Positions 10,284 through 19,762 of a stretch of DNA of 64,000 bases are shown here, piece after piece; position 1 is the stretch's first letter, and every line of letters begins with the position of its first letter. The notes below the pieces were generated by a model, which saw only the letters and a list, made by a program, of their open reading frames with translations, did not search any database and was not told the DNA's origin. The position numbers and the translations under genes were made by a program. Source of the DNA: Thalassocella blandensis (GTDB lineage: Bacteria; Pseudomonadota; Gammaproteobacteria; Pseudomonadales; Cellvibrionaceae); the NCBI GenBank assembly GCA_902141825.1, contig CABFPG010000014.1:1-64000 (forward strand), read 5' to 3'.

Positions 10284-13200
10284 CTAAACAGTCTGGTTTA
10301 AACCGGGGTTATCTAAGATTGCTGGATATCGGCTTTCTAAGCTTTTAGATTTACCAAATGCGCCAAACGTTTTGTAAAATTGATGAGCGTTTAGCATTAG
10401 CGTAAGTGCTTTTTCTGTTTCAGCTAAAGCGTCATAAAAACCTGCAAATCGTTCGCAGGCAATCGCGGCATAAAGATTAAAGTCCTGAGACAGTGCACTT
10501 TTAATAGCTTTATCGTATAAATCTTCAGCATCTTGTTCGAACCTGTTAAGTGCTGCTAGCTCTGCTTCAATAATTAATAGGCGGCAGTCAAAGTTTTCAG
10601 GACAGCACTGTGCTGCAAAACGGATTTTATCAATCTTGGGCTTAAGCGATCGATTGAGGGCGTGCAGGTCTTCGTATTGTGAGCGCCCCGAGCGAAACAG
10701 AGCGAGATGAGTCAGACAGTCGAAGAATACATAGGAGACTTCGATCAACCCTCCAGGTGCAAGATCTGGAAGAATTAGCTTTGCATATTCTGCTGCTTCC
10801 TCGTATTTACCGTACACATATTTAATCAATTGTTTTAGAGCATGATAGCCAGCTATCGCGGGTGCATAATGTGACTTTCTTAAAATCTCAAAGCACTCTT
10901 GTTCCTTTTTTGTATGGTGAATTAACACATTCCCATATTCACCGTACTCCGCTTCTCGAAGCTTTCCGGTTTCCATTTGGGATGCTACATTGTCATAGAG
11001 TAAAACGCTTGCGTGAATAACTTCGCTATGTGTTTCATTGGCAAAGGTTAGATATTTTTCCGAGGACTTGTGAACATGACTCAAGTAACTCCCTAGTAAA
11101 AATGTATATTGCGTGGAGAAGTTGGCACAGTGCCCCGCGAAAACATAATTGCCCGATTTTTTACATAATTCAAAACCACGATCGATTGTATTGATGCCTT
11201 CAGCAATAGGTTTTTGCCAATGATGTAAATAGGTTCCCTGAAAGAATAGCAAAACACCAAGGGACTTTTCGTCATGGAATTTTTGATTGAAATCAATTGC
11301 TAATTCAGCAAATTGCCAGCCAGTTTTAACATCCTGTGCGTGAGTTATTAATCGCCTGCCGTACTGAGAAAAAATAAAGCAGGCTTTTGGTGATACGCCA
11401 TATTTTAACGAAAGATTGATGATTTTAAAAACCAAAAGCACATACAAACTTGAGCGTGGCCGTATGATTGCTAAACAAGGGCCTAGATCTACCATTAATC
11501 CTATGGCTGTCACGACTTCACGGTCTTGCAGGACTGGTAAGTTGATTAATCCTGGGACTGTACGATCCTGCATATTATGCGTAATTTCTGCTTGTTCCTG
11601 GTTTACCAGGAGACTCAGTTCGCCTTCATTCTCTGGAAATTGATAACCAAACAGAGCCAGTGCTTCTAATCCAGCTTGTATTGCTTCTTCAAGCTTTCCT
11701 AATATTTGAAAGATCGACATTCTCAAGGTGAAAATCTTGGCTTTGTCGAGATTGTTTTGTGAGTGTCCTAGAATAAAATCTGAAATAATATTCGCTTTTT
11801 CATGATTTCCAATTAAAAATTCACTTTCGCAAAGTTCTAAATACAGCATATGAACATTGGCGTAGTCACACTCCCAGTCTTCAAGGGTTACTAGATCTGT
11901 AGCAATCAAAAAATAGTAATTGGCTGAACTAAATGCTGTTGCTATTTTAGCTTTCATACCTAGTTCGTAATTTAACTGCCTAATATAAGATTTTTCCGAG
12001 GGGTCCGTTAAATAGGGCGTTGCTTGATTAAACTGATTAATAATGGTGAATCGTTCAAACTCCAGTTTTTCAGGCGACCAGTTTTTCATTAATGCTCGGC
12101 CAATATTTAAATGTATTTTTGCCTGGGTAACGCCGAGATCCATGTTAATGGCGGCTTCTTTAATTCGGTCGTGGGCAAATCTATAGACATCACCATTTTG
12201 GGTTACCAGTCCCTCATTTAACGCTTCATCCATTATTTGAAAAATAGTATCTTGATCGGATTCACTTATAATAATTAAGGTATCTAAGTCGATTTTGTGG
12301 CCAAAACACGCAAAGTTCTGCAAGAGCTTTTTAGTTTCAGATGAGAGTTTATTTAATTTTGTCACCAAAAGTTCAGAAATTGTGCGGTATTGAAAGTTTT
12401 GTTTAATCGTCTCAATATTCCAATTCCATGAAAGACCATCTGCATCAAAATAAAGCAAATTTTCGTCTTTTAGATCTTTTATAAATTGCTTTACCAATAA
12501 GGGGTTGCCAGAACAGAGGTTAAAGACTTCTTTTGCTAGTGTTTTAAGCGCTTGTTGCTGTTTTAAATTGCAGGGCAATTCTTCTTGGACCAGCGCCTGA
12601 ACAGAGTCGAGTGCCAAGGTGGATATCGGGAGCGACTGTAATCTACAGTTATCTGGAAGATCAGTTGAAATTTGGTTGAAGAAGATTTTAAACGGATGCT
12701 TGTCTCCTAGAATACTATCTCGGTAAGTCGATAGTATTAACATGTTAGTAATATCCTGGTGTTTGATGATGTTCAAGAGCAAGTTAAGACTTTCTTTATC
12801 TGCCCAGTTAATATCATCTAACACCAGTATGAGTGGATGTTTAGGTGTAGCAATTACTTGAATTAGCTTGGTGAAAGTTTTTTGAAGCCTTATTTGCGCT
12901 TGTTTGGGTGAAAGCGTCGGAATGTCTACTGCATCGTTAAATAGCTGTGTGAACTCGGGTAAAAACTCCAGAATTACGCCGCGGTTAACGCCTAATGCTG
13001 TGGCGAATTTATTCTTCCATTGAAGCACTTCGAAGCTGTTTGAGTTGTCAATAATGGTGGTGAGCAGTGCGTGAAGTGTAGTTTTAATCAGGCAGTATGG
13101 AGTTTTACTTGAACTCTCATCAAATTTCGTAAAAGCGAATATGGCCCCCTTATCCATCGACTTTTTATACAGAGTTCCAGCCAGCGTACTCTTTCCAACA

Positions 13201-14300
13201 CCCACTGGACCAGAGAGAAACATTAATTGCTTTTTGCTAAGACTGCAGCACTCTATAAAAGCTTTGCCAATATCTTCTAGCTCTTGTTCACGACCGTAGA
13301 TCTTCTTAGGTAATTCGGGCCCGTCATAGTTGCAAATAAAATAGCTCGGTGTGGCATTTTGCTGTTCTTCAATATCCAATAGTTTTTTGCATTGCTCTAA
13401 GTCTTCTAATACAGCGTTTATTGTGGAATAACGTAACCAGGGTTCAGGGGACATCAATGCATGTTGAATTTTCCAAAGCGATTCTGCGACTCTGTTTTGA
13501 TCTTTTGAGGCGTTATTTAAAATGCCTTTTGTTATATCATTTTCAAAGTGGTCATGTTCTTGAGCGCTGGTAGTCAATAACTGATACAACACGACGCCAA
13601 GGGTATAGAGGGAAGCAAATATCTCGCTGGAAGGTTGTTTGTCTTCAATCACAGGTGGGTCATAAATACTGGCGTATTCGTGATCCTTCTCTGCAATTGC
13701 TTCTGCGTTTTTGGGGTTTTCTAGAAGACTGAATAGAAAATTGAGAACATTAACGGATTGGGTTTTTTCATCCCATAGAATCATGTTTGGCTGTAATGGA
13801 TTTAAAATGCCATGCACAGCATGAATGATATTAAGTTTTTCGCAATACTGCTTGGCAAACGTGATGATGTCGCTATATTTCCAGCGGATATGAAAAAAAC
13901 TATTAATCGGCTGACCGCCTGGATCTGAAAACACGAGAACTTTTCTGTTCGAATCTAACTCTATTGCCATGGGAACAGCAGCGCTGTACTCCCGGATTTT
14001 CTCACACTCACTCAATATATCTGCGAAAACGGTGTCAGCATCTTCACCATGAATTGCCGCCGGTTCGTGGGTTAAAAACAGGGCAGAATCACTGCCTTTG
14101 AGTGACTTAGAATCAAGTTCAACACGGCATAAGTGCCATTGATGAGTTTCCCAGATTGCTTCTTTAATCTGATAGTGCTCAACGGTTCTCATGGAGTTCG
14201 TCACCGTAAGGCCGTTTAAGAGAAGTGTCGTATCTTTGGAGACAGAACGGCACGTTATAATCGGTTGTGTAAAAATTACAAGAGTGTGGTCTCGCTGCAT
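10284..14300 (-). CDS. Pseudokinase-AAA ATPase signalling protein
   Basis: A 1338-residue cytoplasmic protein with three parts. Residues about 40-300 are a degenerate Ser/Thr kinase fold: the catalytic HRDLKPxN loop is replaced by HGILNPLQPNMIL and no DFG is visible, so it is probably catalytically dead. Residues about 335-640 are an AAA_16/STAND-type ATPase with YGREQEL, Walker A GPVGVGKST near 362 and Walker B LILVLDDINWAD near 490. The remaining ~650 residues look like helical TPR-type repeats. Related proteins (kinase-AAA-GAF-histidine kinase) normally carry a C-terminal histidine kinase, which is absent here. It is a single-gene unit. The function is probably a signalling scaffold or NTP-dependent switch; the partner is unknown. 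Confidence 0.82.
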   Translation of the reverse strand: MQRDHTLVIFTQPIITCRSVSKDTTLLLNGLTVTNSMRTVEHYQIKEAIWETHQWHLCRVELDSKSLKGSDSALFLTHEPAAIHGEDADTVFADILSECEKIREYSAAVPMAIELDSNRKVLVFSDPGGQPINSFFHIRWKYSDIITFAKQYCEKLNIIHAVHGILNPLQPNMILWDEKTQSVNVLNFLFSLLENPKNAEAIAEKDHEYASIYDPPVIEDKQPSSEIFASLYTLGVVLYQLLTTSAQEHDHFENDITKGILNNASKDQNRVAESLWKIQHALMSPEPWLRYSTINAVLEDLEQCKKLLDIEEQQNATPSYFICNYDGPELPKKIYGREQELEDIGKAFIECCSLSKKQLMFLSGPVGVGKSTLAGTLYKKSMDKGAIFAFTKFDESSSKTPYCLIKTTLHALLTTIIDNSNSFEVLQWKNKFATALGVNRGVILEFLPEFTQLFNDAVDIPTLSPKQAQIRLQKTFTKLIQVIATPKHPLILVLDDINWADKESLNLLLNIIKHQDITNMLILSTYRDSILGDKHPFKIFFNQISTDLPDNCRLQSLPISTLALDSVQALVQEELPCNLKQQQALKTLAKEVFNLCSGNPLLVKQFIKDLKDENLLYFDADGLSWNWNIETIKQNFQYRTISELLVTKLNKLSSETKKLLQNFACFGHKIDLDTLIIISESDQDTIFQIMDEALNEGLVTQNGDVYRFAHDRIKEAAINMDLGVTQAKIHLNIGRALMKNWSPEKLEFERFTIINQFNQATPYLTDPSEKSYIRQLNYELGMKAKIATAFSSANYYFLIATDLVTLEDWECDYANVHMLYLELCESEFLIGNHEKANIISDFILGHSQNNLDKAKIFTLRMSIFQILGKLEEAIQAGLEALALFGYQFPENEGELSLLVNQEQAEITHNMQDRTVPGLINLPVLQDREVVTAIGLMVDLGPCLAIIRPRSSLYVLLVFKIINLSLKYGVSPKACFIFSQYGRRLITHAQDVKTGWQFAELAIDFNQKFHDEKSLGVLLFFQGTYLHHWQKPIAEGINTIDRGFELCKKSGNYVFAGHCANFSTQYTFLLGSYLSHVHKSSEKYLTFANETHSEVIHASVLLYDNVASQMETGKLREAEYGEYGNVLIHHTKKEQECFEILRKSHYAPAIAGYHALKQLIKYVYGKYEEAAEYAKLILPDLAPGGLIEVSYVFFDCLTHLALFRSGRSQYEDLHALNRSLKPKIDKIRFAAQCCPENFDCRLLIIEAELAALNRFEQDAEDLYDKAIKSALSQDFNLYAAIACERFAGFYDALAETEKALTLMLNAHQFYKTFGAFGKSKSLESRYPAILDNPGLNQTV

Positions 14301-14691
14301 GGAGTCACATGCTTTTAGTATAGTTATGAAATAGATGAAAATAAGTCTCTAGGACGTTTATTAAAAGATATTTTAGGAATATCTGCCGACAGGCTTTTTA
14401 ACTTATTTATCTATTAATGAGTAGAATAGCTATCATAAAGCAGGTCTATGCCATTCCTTGAGAACTCCAAACAAGCGTGAGCGCTATTAAGCCACGGCAA
14501 TAGGGCGAGGGTTAAAAGGGCGAGGGTAAAAAGGACTAGGGCTAATAAGGCGGGTGTTAACCAGCGCGGGAGTTAACAGCCCCCGAAATTTACAAGGCTC
14601 GTTTTTACCTCCCACAAAATGGGTATTGAGCGTATAAGCACAGCGCACAAAATATGTCTATTGGAGCGTTAACAGGGTGATATTGGCACAT
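14301..14691. other. Intergenic region with a degenerate 15-bp repeat
   Basis: 391 bases lie between the ATPase giant (its upstream side) and the 3' end of the MgtC-like gene. The region 14301-14450 is AT-rich and likely holds the promoter of the minus-strand ATPase gene. Bases 14502-14577 form a short tandem repeat annotated separately. No ORF of note. Confidence 0.5.
14502..14577. repeat. Five degenerate 15-16 bp tandem units
   Basis: Units start at 14502, 14517, 14532, 14547 and 14562. The first two read AGGGCGAGGGTTAAA and AGGGCGAGGGTAAAA; later ones drift toward GGCGGGTGTTAAC and GCGGGAGTTAAC. G-rich and TTAA-rich blocks alternate. The repeat is non-coding. Confidence 0.75.
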
Positions 14692-15177
14692 TTATTCATC
14701 ATTGCCGTTTCTTTTCTTCCAGACACGGTATTTGCTGTGTACGCCCCGCGTGAATGCGGTTGAATAATCTTCCAGTAGATCCACGCCCCAAAGAATACCG
14801 ACCACTAAAATAGAAAGCTTGATTGACGTAAATTCGCCAAGTGTTGTGATACCGGCACCGATAGCTGCGAGGGCCCAAATGGTTGCCGCTGATGTTACGC
14901 CGACCACGACGCCATCTTTTGCCAGCATAACACCAGCCCCAAGGAAGCCCACCCCTGTAATAACCTGACCGACAATTCGGCTCAAATCTGCATGTGGTAA
15001 CAGTCCCGCGCAGGCAATAAAGAGATGAGTGCCTAATACAATAAGTGCCGCTGTTCGAATACCAACAGGCTTTCCGCGGAGTTGTCTTTCCAGGCCTACT
15101 ACTGAGCCGCAAATAACAGAAGTGCCGATGCCTGCCCAACTAAGAGGACTAATGCTGAATATTTGTTCAAAACTCAT
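14692..15177 (-). CDS. MgtC/SapB-family inner-membrane protein
   Basis: A 161-residue membrane protein with about four hydrophobic helices. The family signature is clear: GSVVGLERQLRGKPVGIRT near residues 24-42, then GVGFLGAGVML and TSAATIWALAAIGAG. Family members act in magnesium-limited growth, acid tolerance and, in pathogens, survival in macrophages, in part by inhibiting F1Fo ATP synthase. This short form lacks the C-terminal ACT-like domain of true MgtC, so MgtC-like is the safe name. It lies 90 bases downstream of the MscS gene on the same strand and may be co-transcribed with it. Confidence 0.92.
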   Translation of the reverse strand: MSFEQIFSISPLSWAGIGTSVICGSVVGLERQLRGKPVGIRTAALIVLGTHLFIACAGLLPHADLSRIVGQVITGVGFLGAGVMLAKDGVVVGVTSAATIWALAAIGAGITTLGEFTSIKLSILVVGILWGVDLLEDYSTAFTRGVHSKYRVWKKRNGNDE

Positions 15178-15267
15178 GGGAAACTTATTAAATACCTCTA
15201 AAACACACTATTCAGTGTGGAATGTATATGTGCGGGCCCCGTGTTTTAAGCGTTTTAACATGGGGCT

Positions 15268-16362
15268 CTATGGCGAGACCGGTTTTGCTTCTGTCACTAA
15301 GGTCACCTTCTCCTGTTCGGTATTGATAGCACGAATGGGGTAGGGAATCACAATACCTTCTTCAGCATAACGTTTATGGAGAGCTTTTATAAACGCGGAT
15401 TTAATAAAGAAGCGATTGAAATATTCCTGAGCGCGAAGCATGACCGTGAAGTTAATACTGGAATCAGAAAAAGTATGGAAAACGAGGAAAGTGTCGTACT
15501 CTTCAACGCCCCATTTATGGGATTTCAACGTTTCACGCGCTACTTCCAACGTGACTTGTTCAACGAACTCTAAGTCCGAACTATAATGGACGCCAACTTC
15601 AACGGGAACTGATAATTCTCTTTGCGGATAAAAATAATTAATAATTTTGGAGTTTGATAGCACACTGTTGGGGACTATGACGGTGTTGTTAGGGAGCATT
15701 TTTATCCATGTGGATCGCCAGCCTATTTTTTCCACAAACCCTTGTTCACCGGAATCCAGCTCGATAAAGTCACCAACACGGACTGGCTTATCGATGACCA
15801 GTTGCACACCAGAAAAGAAGTTCTCCAGGGTCGGCTGTAAAGCGAGGGCCACAGCCAGAGATGTAATACCCAGAGAAGCGATAATAGGCGTGATGGAAAT
15901 TCCCAATGTCCCGAGCAAAATCAGCAAACCCAGAGCCAGAATAAAACCTCGGGTAATTCCAAGGAGAATGGAGCGACTACTCCTTAGGGATTCAGACTTC
16001 TCGGTGTATCCACCTATAAAGCCATAAAGAAATCGATCCACAAAAACGACCACGGCAACTACGATCAATAGTTGCGAACTTCTTGTGACCAGCTTGCCTA
16101 GCCTGTCGTCGCTAATAGCGAAAAGATCAAGCAGGTGTTCAAACAGAACTAAATTTGCCACCAGAATAACAATTGTCAGCGGCAATTTAACCGCGGATAC
16201 CAGCAGTGAGTCCATTTGGTAGGAGGTTTTATCGATCATTTTTCGTAAACGCTTAAGCGCTATACGCTTTACTATCAGCATGACAAACGTTGAGACTAAA
16301 ATGACAAAACCAATGATGAGTAAAGGGGGAATACCGAGTGAAGTGATCGCTGAAATATTCAT
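15268..16362 (-). CDS. MscS-family mechanosensitive channel
   Basis: A 364-residue small-conductance mechanosensitive channel that opens when membrane tension rises and releases solutes. N-terminal membrane helices occupy about residues 8-30, 58-78, 90-110 and 128-165. The last is the pore-lining helix (ITSLAVALALQPTLENFFSG), followed by the beta domain with VGDFIELDSGEQGFVEKIGWRSTWI and VIVPNSVLSNSKIINY, both hallmarks of the family. It is longer than E. coli MscS (286) because of extra N-terminal helices. It is upstream of the MgtC-like gene on the same strand. Confidence 0.94.
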   Translation of the reverse strand: MNISAITSLGIPPLLIIGFVILVSTFVMLIVKRIALKRLRKMIDKTSYQMDSLLVSAVKLPLTIVILVANLVLFEHLLDLFAISDDRLGKLVTRSSQLLIVVAVVVFVDRFLYGFIGGYTEKSESLRSSRSILLGITRGFILALGLLILLGTLGISITPIIASLGITSLAVALALQPTLENFFSGVQLVIDKPVRVGDFIELDSGEQGFVEKIGWRSTWIKMLPNNTVIVPNSVLSNSKIINYFYPQRELSVPVEVGVHYSSDLEFVEQVTLEVARETLKSHKWGVEEYDTFLVFHTFSDSSINFTVMLRAQEYFNRFFIKSAFIKALHKRYAEEGIVIPYPIRAINTEQEKVTLVTEAKPVSP

Positions 16363-17110
16363 AATCAGGAATCTAAAAATCCTTGGTTAAAAAAGTCGGG
16401 TTGGAGCGTAACACTTGGCTATTGGCAAGATTTATACCGAAGAAACAACTGTTTAATGTTAAAGGTTTTACTGGGGCTAGAATGTGTGTTGCTGATCTCA
16501 TAAAAGCTTCTTATTAGACTCTTATTTACTACACGAAGGTAAGTTAAGAGTATCTGCAACATTTTTTGAAAACAGGTCTAAACATGAAAAACTACAAATA
16601 AGGTGATCTTTAGAGGGTAGAAAATTGAACGATAGCGTTAATACGTATGCATGATTTTGATCAACATCATAAGAAGTCTGCGCTACTTTGGGGCTTGCCT
16701 GCACTATTAAAAATCCATTTGCAGTATCCGGTTCATGGAATTTGGATTGTGTACTGATGAAGAAATTTAAAGAAATAAAAAGAAGTGATTTTTATACATA
16801 AATGGAACTGATCTGACATGGTCATCAGGTTAAACCGCGTTAGCTGTAGAAGTATAAGAATCGAGAATTGGTGGTATTCGTATCAAGCGGAATAATCGCT
16901 TTCATTGAATTAAAAACGGACGGTTCAAGCGACAAAAATTTTGAAATACTGGCTCTTGAATAATCATCCATAAAAATCTCTATTGAGAAAAGAACACACT
17001 TCACATACAGCAATAGACGCGATTGCATTTTTAGTGCGCTTCGGATTGAATGTTAACCAATTAGCCTGTTCCGGGCACTAGAACGATAACCAAATCCGAG
17101 GCAAGCAACG
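16363..17110. other. 748-bp intergenic region, divergent promoters, two doubtful small ORFs
   Basis: The region separates the minus-strand MscS gene from the plus-strand kinase, so it should carry both promoters. Two minus-strand ORFs of 60-62 codons (16522-16704 and 16840-17028) do not overlap other genes, but they show no recognisable motif, ribosome site or codon bias. I do not call them genes. I see no tRNA or clear terminator. Confidence 0.45.
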
Positions 17111-19642
17111 ATGCCTGAAGCAATTCTCAAAGACCCCCTAATTGGACGTTTAATCAAAGATGCCTTTCGTATCGACAGCTTACTTGCCGAAGGCACGATG
17201 AGCCGTGTTTATGTAGCTGAGCAAGTCAGAACGAAACGGAAGTTAGCATTAAAAGTGCTTCGTCCCTGGTTAAACGATGTTGATTTTATCGAATTGTTTC
17301 TGAAGTCTGCAAAGATGTACAGCGAGATTGATCATCCCAATGTGGTTGGGGTGGTCAATGCTGGGCGTTCAGATCATACAACCTACGTTGCGATGGAGCT
17401 TGCCGAAGGATGTACCCTTGGTGAAATTGTTAATCACAAAGGCCTTTCCCTGGCGAATATTGTTTGGCTAATGCAACACGTTTGCACAGGTGTACACCTT
17501 GCTCATCAGCATGGTGTGTTACATCTGGATCTTAAACCCAGCAATATTTTTGTGTGTAAGGATTCCGGGAATGATTTGATTGCGAAAGTAGCGGATTTTG
17601 GTATTGGCCGCCCATTAACTCCAGAAGGAGCAGAGCATACGCATCGTGGTATGGCCATGGGATTGCCTGGCTTTATTTCTCCTGAACAAATACTGGGGGA
17701 ACCACAGCTTGATGCGCGGGCAGATGTATATGCATTGGGTGCCATTTTATATTTTATGCTGGCCGGGAAAAAGCCTTACGACGGAATGAACCCCGAGGTG
17801 GTGATGCAGAGTCAACTGACAAAGGCGCCTGAACGCCTGAGAGTTGTACAGTTGGCAGACCCGTATGCATGGAAATTGCAGCCCATTATTTTCAAAGCCA
17901 TGTCAATAAAACGTGATGATCGCTACGCGAACGTTGAAGAACTCTGGCACGCAATTCTCAAAGAAATCAGCCCTCAGTCGTTGGAGCAAGAGGCGCAAAA
18001 AGGTGACCGTAAAAACACTGCTGCTAGCGCGGATGCCGCAAAATTTATGTTTATATTTAAAGGCGAGCTAGTAAAAGGTGCTCAAAAGGAAAAAGCCCAA
18101 ACCGCTTTGCAAACCATTTTGAATTTTGATGCTAAAAAAACGGATAAACTGTTTAAGCAGGAGCGTTCTGTAATACGCAAAGACATAAGTCTCGAGAGTG
18201 CCAGGCGTTTTTCTGAACTCTTTAAACTGGCAGGTGCAATCGGATATGTTGAGGAAATGGCTCCGGGGGATTTCGACAGTGGCAAAACGGCCGAATTTAC
18301 ACACCGTATACCTCATGCATTGCCATGCGCTGACATGGCTAAAGCTGTTCTGTTGCAGGATGTTCCAGGTTTAGAGTTTGAAAAGCAACTCGATACGTCG
18401 GAAGCGACTTTAAACACGCAAAGCATTGAAAGTGAAACTCCCGCTGCTGAAAAAATAAATGTGGTCGATAATACCGTCAACTTTGATGACGTCACGCAAA
18501 CTTCTCATTCATCAATTCCTTCCAGTAATGACGACCTGGTCACCGCAGAAAGTGAAAATGCCGTTATGGAAACGGATGATAATGAAAATGCTATCGCAAC
18601 TACGGTGGCCGCCAGTGACGGCTGTGATGATAGTGCTGATGTCGTTGACAGCAGCCTAAAAAACACTGTGGATAGTGAACGTGTAAATGAGAACGAAAAA
18701 CAACCGGATGCCGTTGAGGTCAAAGTCGAAAGTGTAGGAGAAAAGGCATCAGAAACGATTGAAGCGCTTAATGTGGATGCTCAAACAGCGGCGATAAATG
18801 TGTCGCCTTTACATTCCGTACAGGGCGAAACAGAAGCACCGCTAGAATTGTCAGCCGCTGACAATAAAGCGGAAATTAGCGCAGAGCTAACGGATAAGGG
18901 GAGCGAAGCACAAACACCCTCCGACTCACAGGATGCGAACTTATCTTTCGGTGATCTCGCCAGTACAGGGTCTTTTAGCCCTGAATCTTTAGGGTTAAAA
19001 CCGGTAACAGCAGAGCCAGTCGAGGAGCGAAAAGCTAAGATTGATGGTGAAGTCGAAGGGGTTGCGCTAAGTGAATCCATTAACACTGGTGAGTCCGTTG
19101 TGAGTCCATTGCCGAACGTGATGGAAACTGAGACGATTGCAGAGGTGGTTGAAGAAGCAGTACCTGAGACAATTAACCCAGGAATTGTCACTGCAGAAGT
19201 GCCGCAAGTTTTACCAACCAATACATTGGAAGAAAAAGCAGCTAATACAGCTGAACAAGGTTTGCAATTTGGTGCGGCACAGCAAAGTTGGCCTCAACCT
19301 AGCACGATCAAGAGTAATGCAGCACGGCAAGCCTCAACGGGCGAAGTTAAAGTTAAAAAAGCCGCATTTAAGCAAAGTGGGCCAATCCAGTTTTCACATG
19401 GACCCAGTTTGGATTTAACCGCATTATCTTTTGGTTCTTCGTCTTTTCAAATTGCCGGTATGCCTCAAAACTCAGTTGGTAAAGAGAAATTAGATTCTAT
19501 TTTGGATCTCTCTATGTCCTCCAGCAAGCTAACGATAACAGCCTTAGGTATATTGCTTGTCATTACCGGGGCGGGTTACGCTTTGTTTTCACCGCAAATG
19601 CAAGATGTGGTAACAGAATTACTGTTTAAGTTAATTGGTTAA
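17111..19642 (+). CDS. Membrane-anchored Ser/Thr protein kinase with long acidic linker
   Basis: An 843-residue Hanks-type kinase. Residues about 15-280 form the kinase domain: Gly loop LLAEGTMSRVY, ALKVL lysine, HLDLKPSN near 137, DFGIG near 162, GLPGFISPEQ and a DVYALG helix, so catalysis looks intact. The HRD motif reads HLD. Residues about 312-385 form a small module (FIFKGELVKGAQ...LFKQERSVIRKD...FKLAGAIGYVEE) found in several gammaproteobacterial membrane proteins. About 400 acidic, low-complexity residues lead to a single membrane helix (about 807-830) with a short periplasmic end. It is the reverse of the usual bacterial kinase, which has a large extracellular sensor. Single-gene unit. 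Confidence 0.9.
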   Translation: MPEAILKDPLIGRLIKDAFRIDSLLAEGTMSRVYVAEQVRTKRKLALKVLRPWLNDVDFIELFLKSAKMYSEIDHPNVVGVVNAGRSDHTTYVAMELAEGCTLGEIVNHKGLSLANIVWLMQHVCTGVHLAHQHGVLHLDLKPSNIFVCKDSGNDLIAKVADFGIGRPLTPEGAEHTHRGMAMGLPGFISPEQILGEPQLDARADVYALGAILYFMLAGKKPYDGMNPEVVMQSQLTKAPERLRVVQLADPYAWKLQPIIFKAMSIKRDDRYANVEELWHAILKEISPQSLEQEAQKGDRKNTAASADAAKFMFIFKGELVKGAQKEKAQTALQTILNFDAKKTDKLFKQERSVIRKDISLESARRFSELFKLAGAIGYVEEMAPGDFDSGKTAEFTHRIPHALPCADMAKAVLLQDVPGLEFEKQLDTSEATLNTQSIESETPAAEKINVVDNTVNFDDVTQTSHSSIPSSNDDLVTAESENAVMETDDNENAIATTVAASDGCDDSADVVDSSLKNTVDSERVNENEKQPDAVEVKVESVGEKASETIEALNVDAQTAAINVSPLHSVQGETEAPLELSAADNKAEISAELTDKGSEAQTPSDSQDANLSFGDLASTGSFSPESLGLKPVTAEPVEERKAKIDGEVEGVALSESINTGESVVSPLPNVMETETIAEVVEEAVPETINPGIVTAEVPQVLPTNTLEEKAANTAEQGLQFGAAQQSWPQPSTIKSNAARQASTGEVKVKKAAFKQSGPIQFSHGPSLDLTALSFGSSSFQIAGMPQNSVGKEKLDSILDLSMSSSKLTITALGILLVITGAGYALFSPQMQDVVTELLFKLIG

Positions 19643-19698
19643 GCTCAATACCTCGGTTGCTTCGCATTGCACTGTTTGACGCTAAACTGTCTGACACT

Positions 19699-19738
19699 AA
19701 AAAGCCTCACCAGGAATAGTCCATGGTGAGGCTTTTTT
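19699..19738. terminator. Bidirectional rho-independent terminator
   Basis: AAGCCTCACC (about 19702-19711) pairs with GGTGAGGCTT (19725-19734), with A-runs before and T-runs after. It can end both the plus-strand kinase transcript and the convergent minus-strand lipoprotein transcript. Confidence 0.9.
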
Positions 19739-19762
19739 ATGGCTCACTTTCGACGAGCTGGT

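Noticed and set aside
14699-15139. Second minus-strand ORF of 146 codons within the MgtC-like gene
   Set aside because: Out-of-frame shadow rich in Arg, Gly and Tyr; the other frame gives a clear MgtC-family protein.
16522-17028. Two 60-62 codon minus-strand ORFs before the kinase gene
   Set aside because: No ribosome site, no motif and no codon bias; length is expected by chance in AT-rich intergenic DNA.
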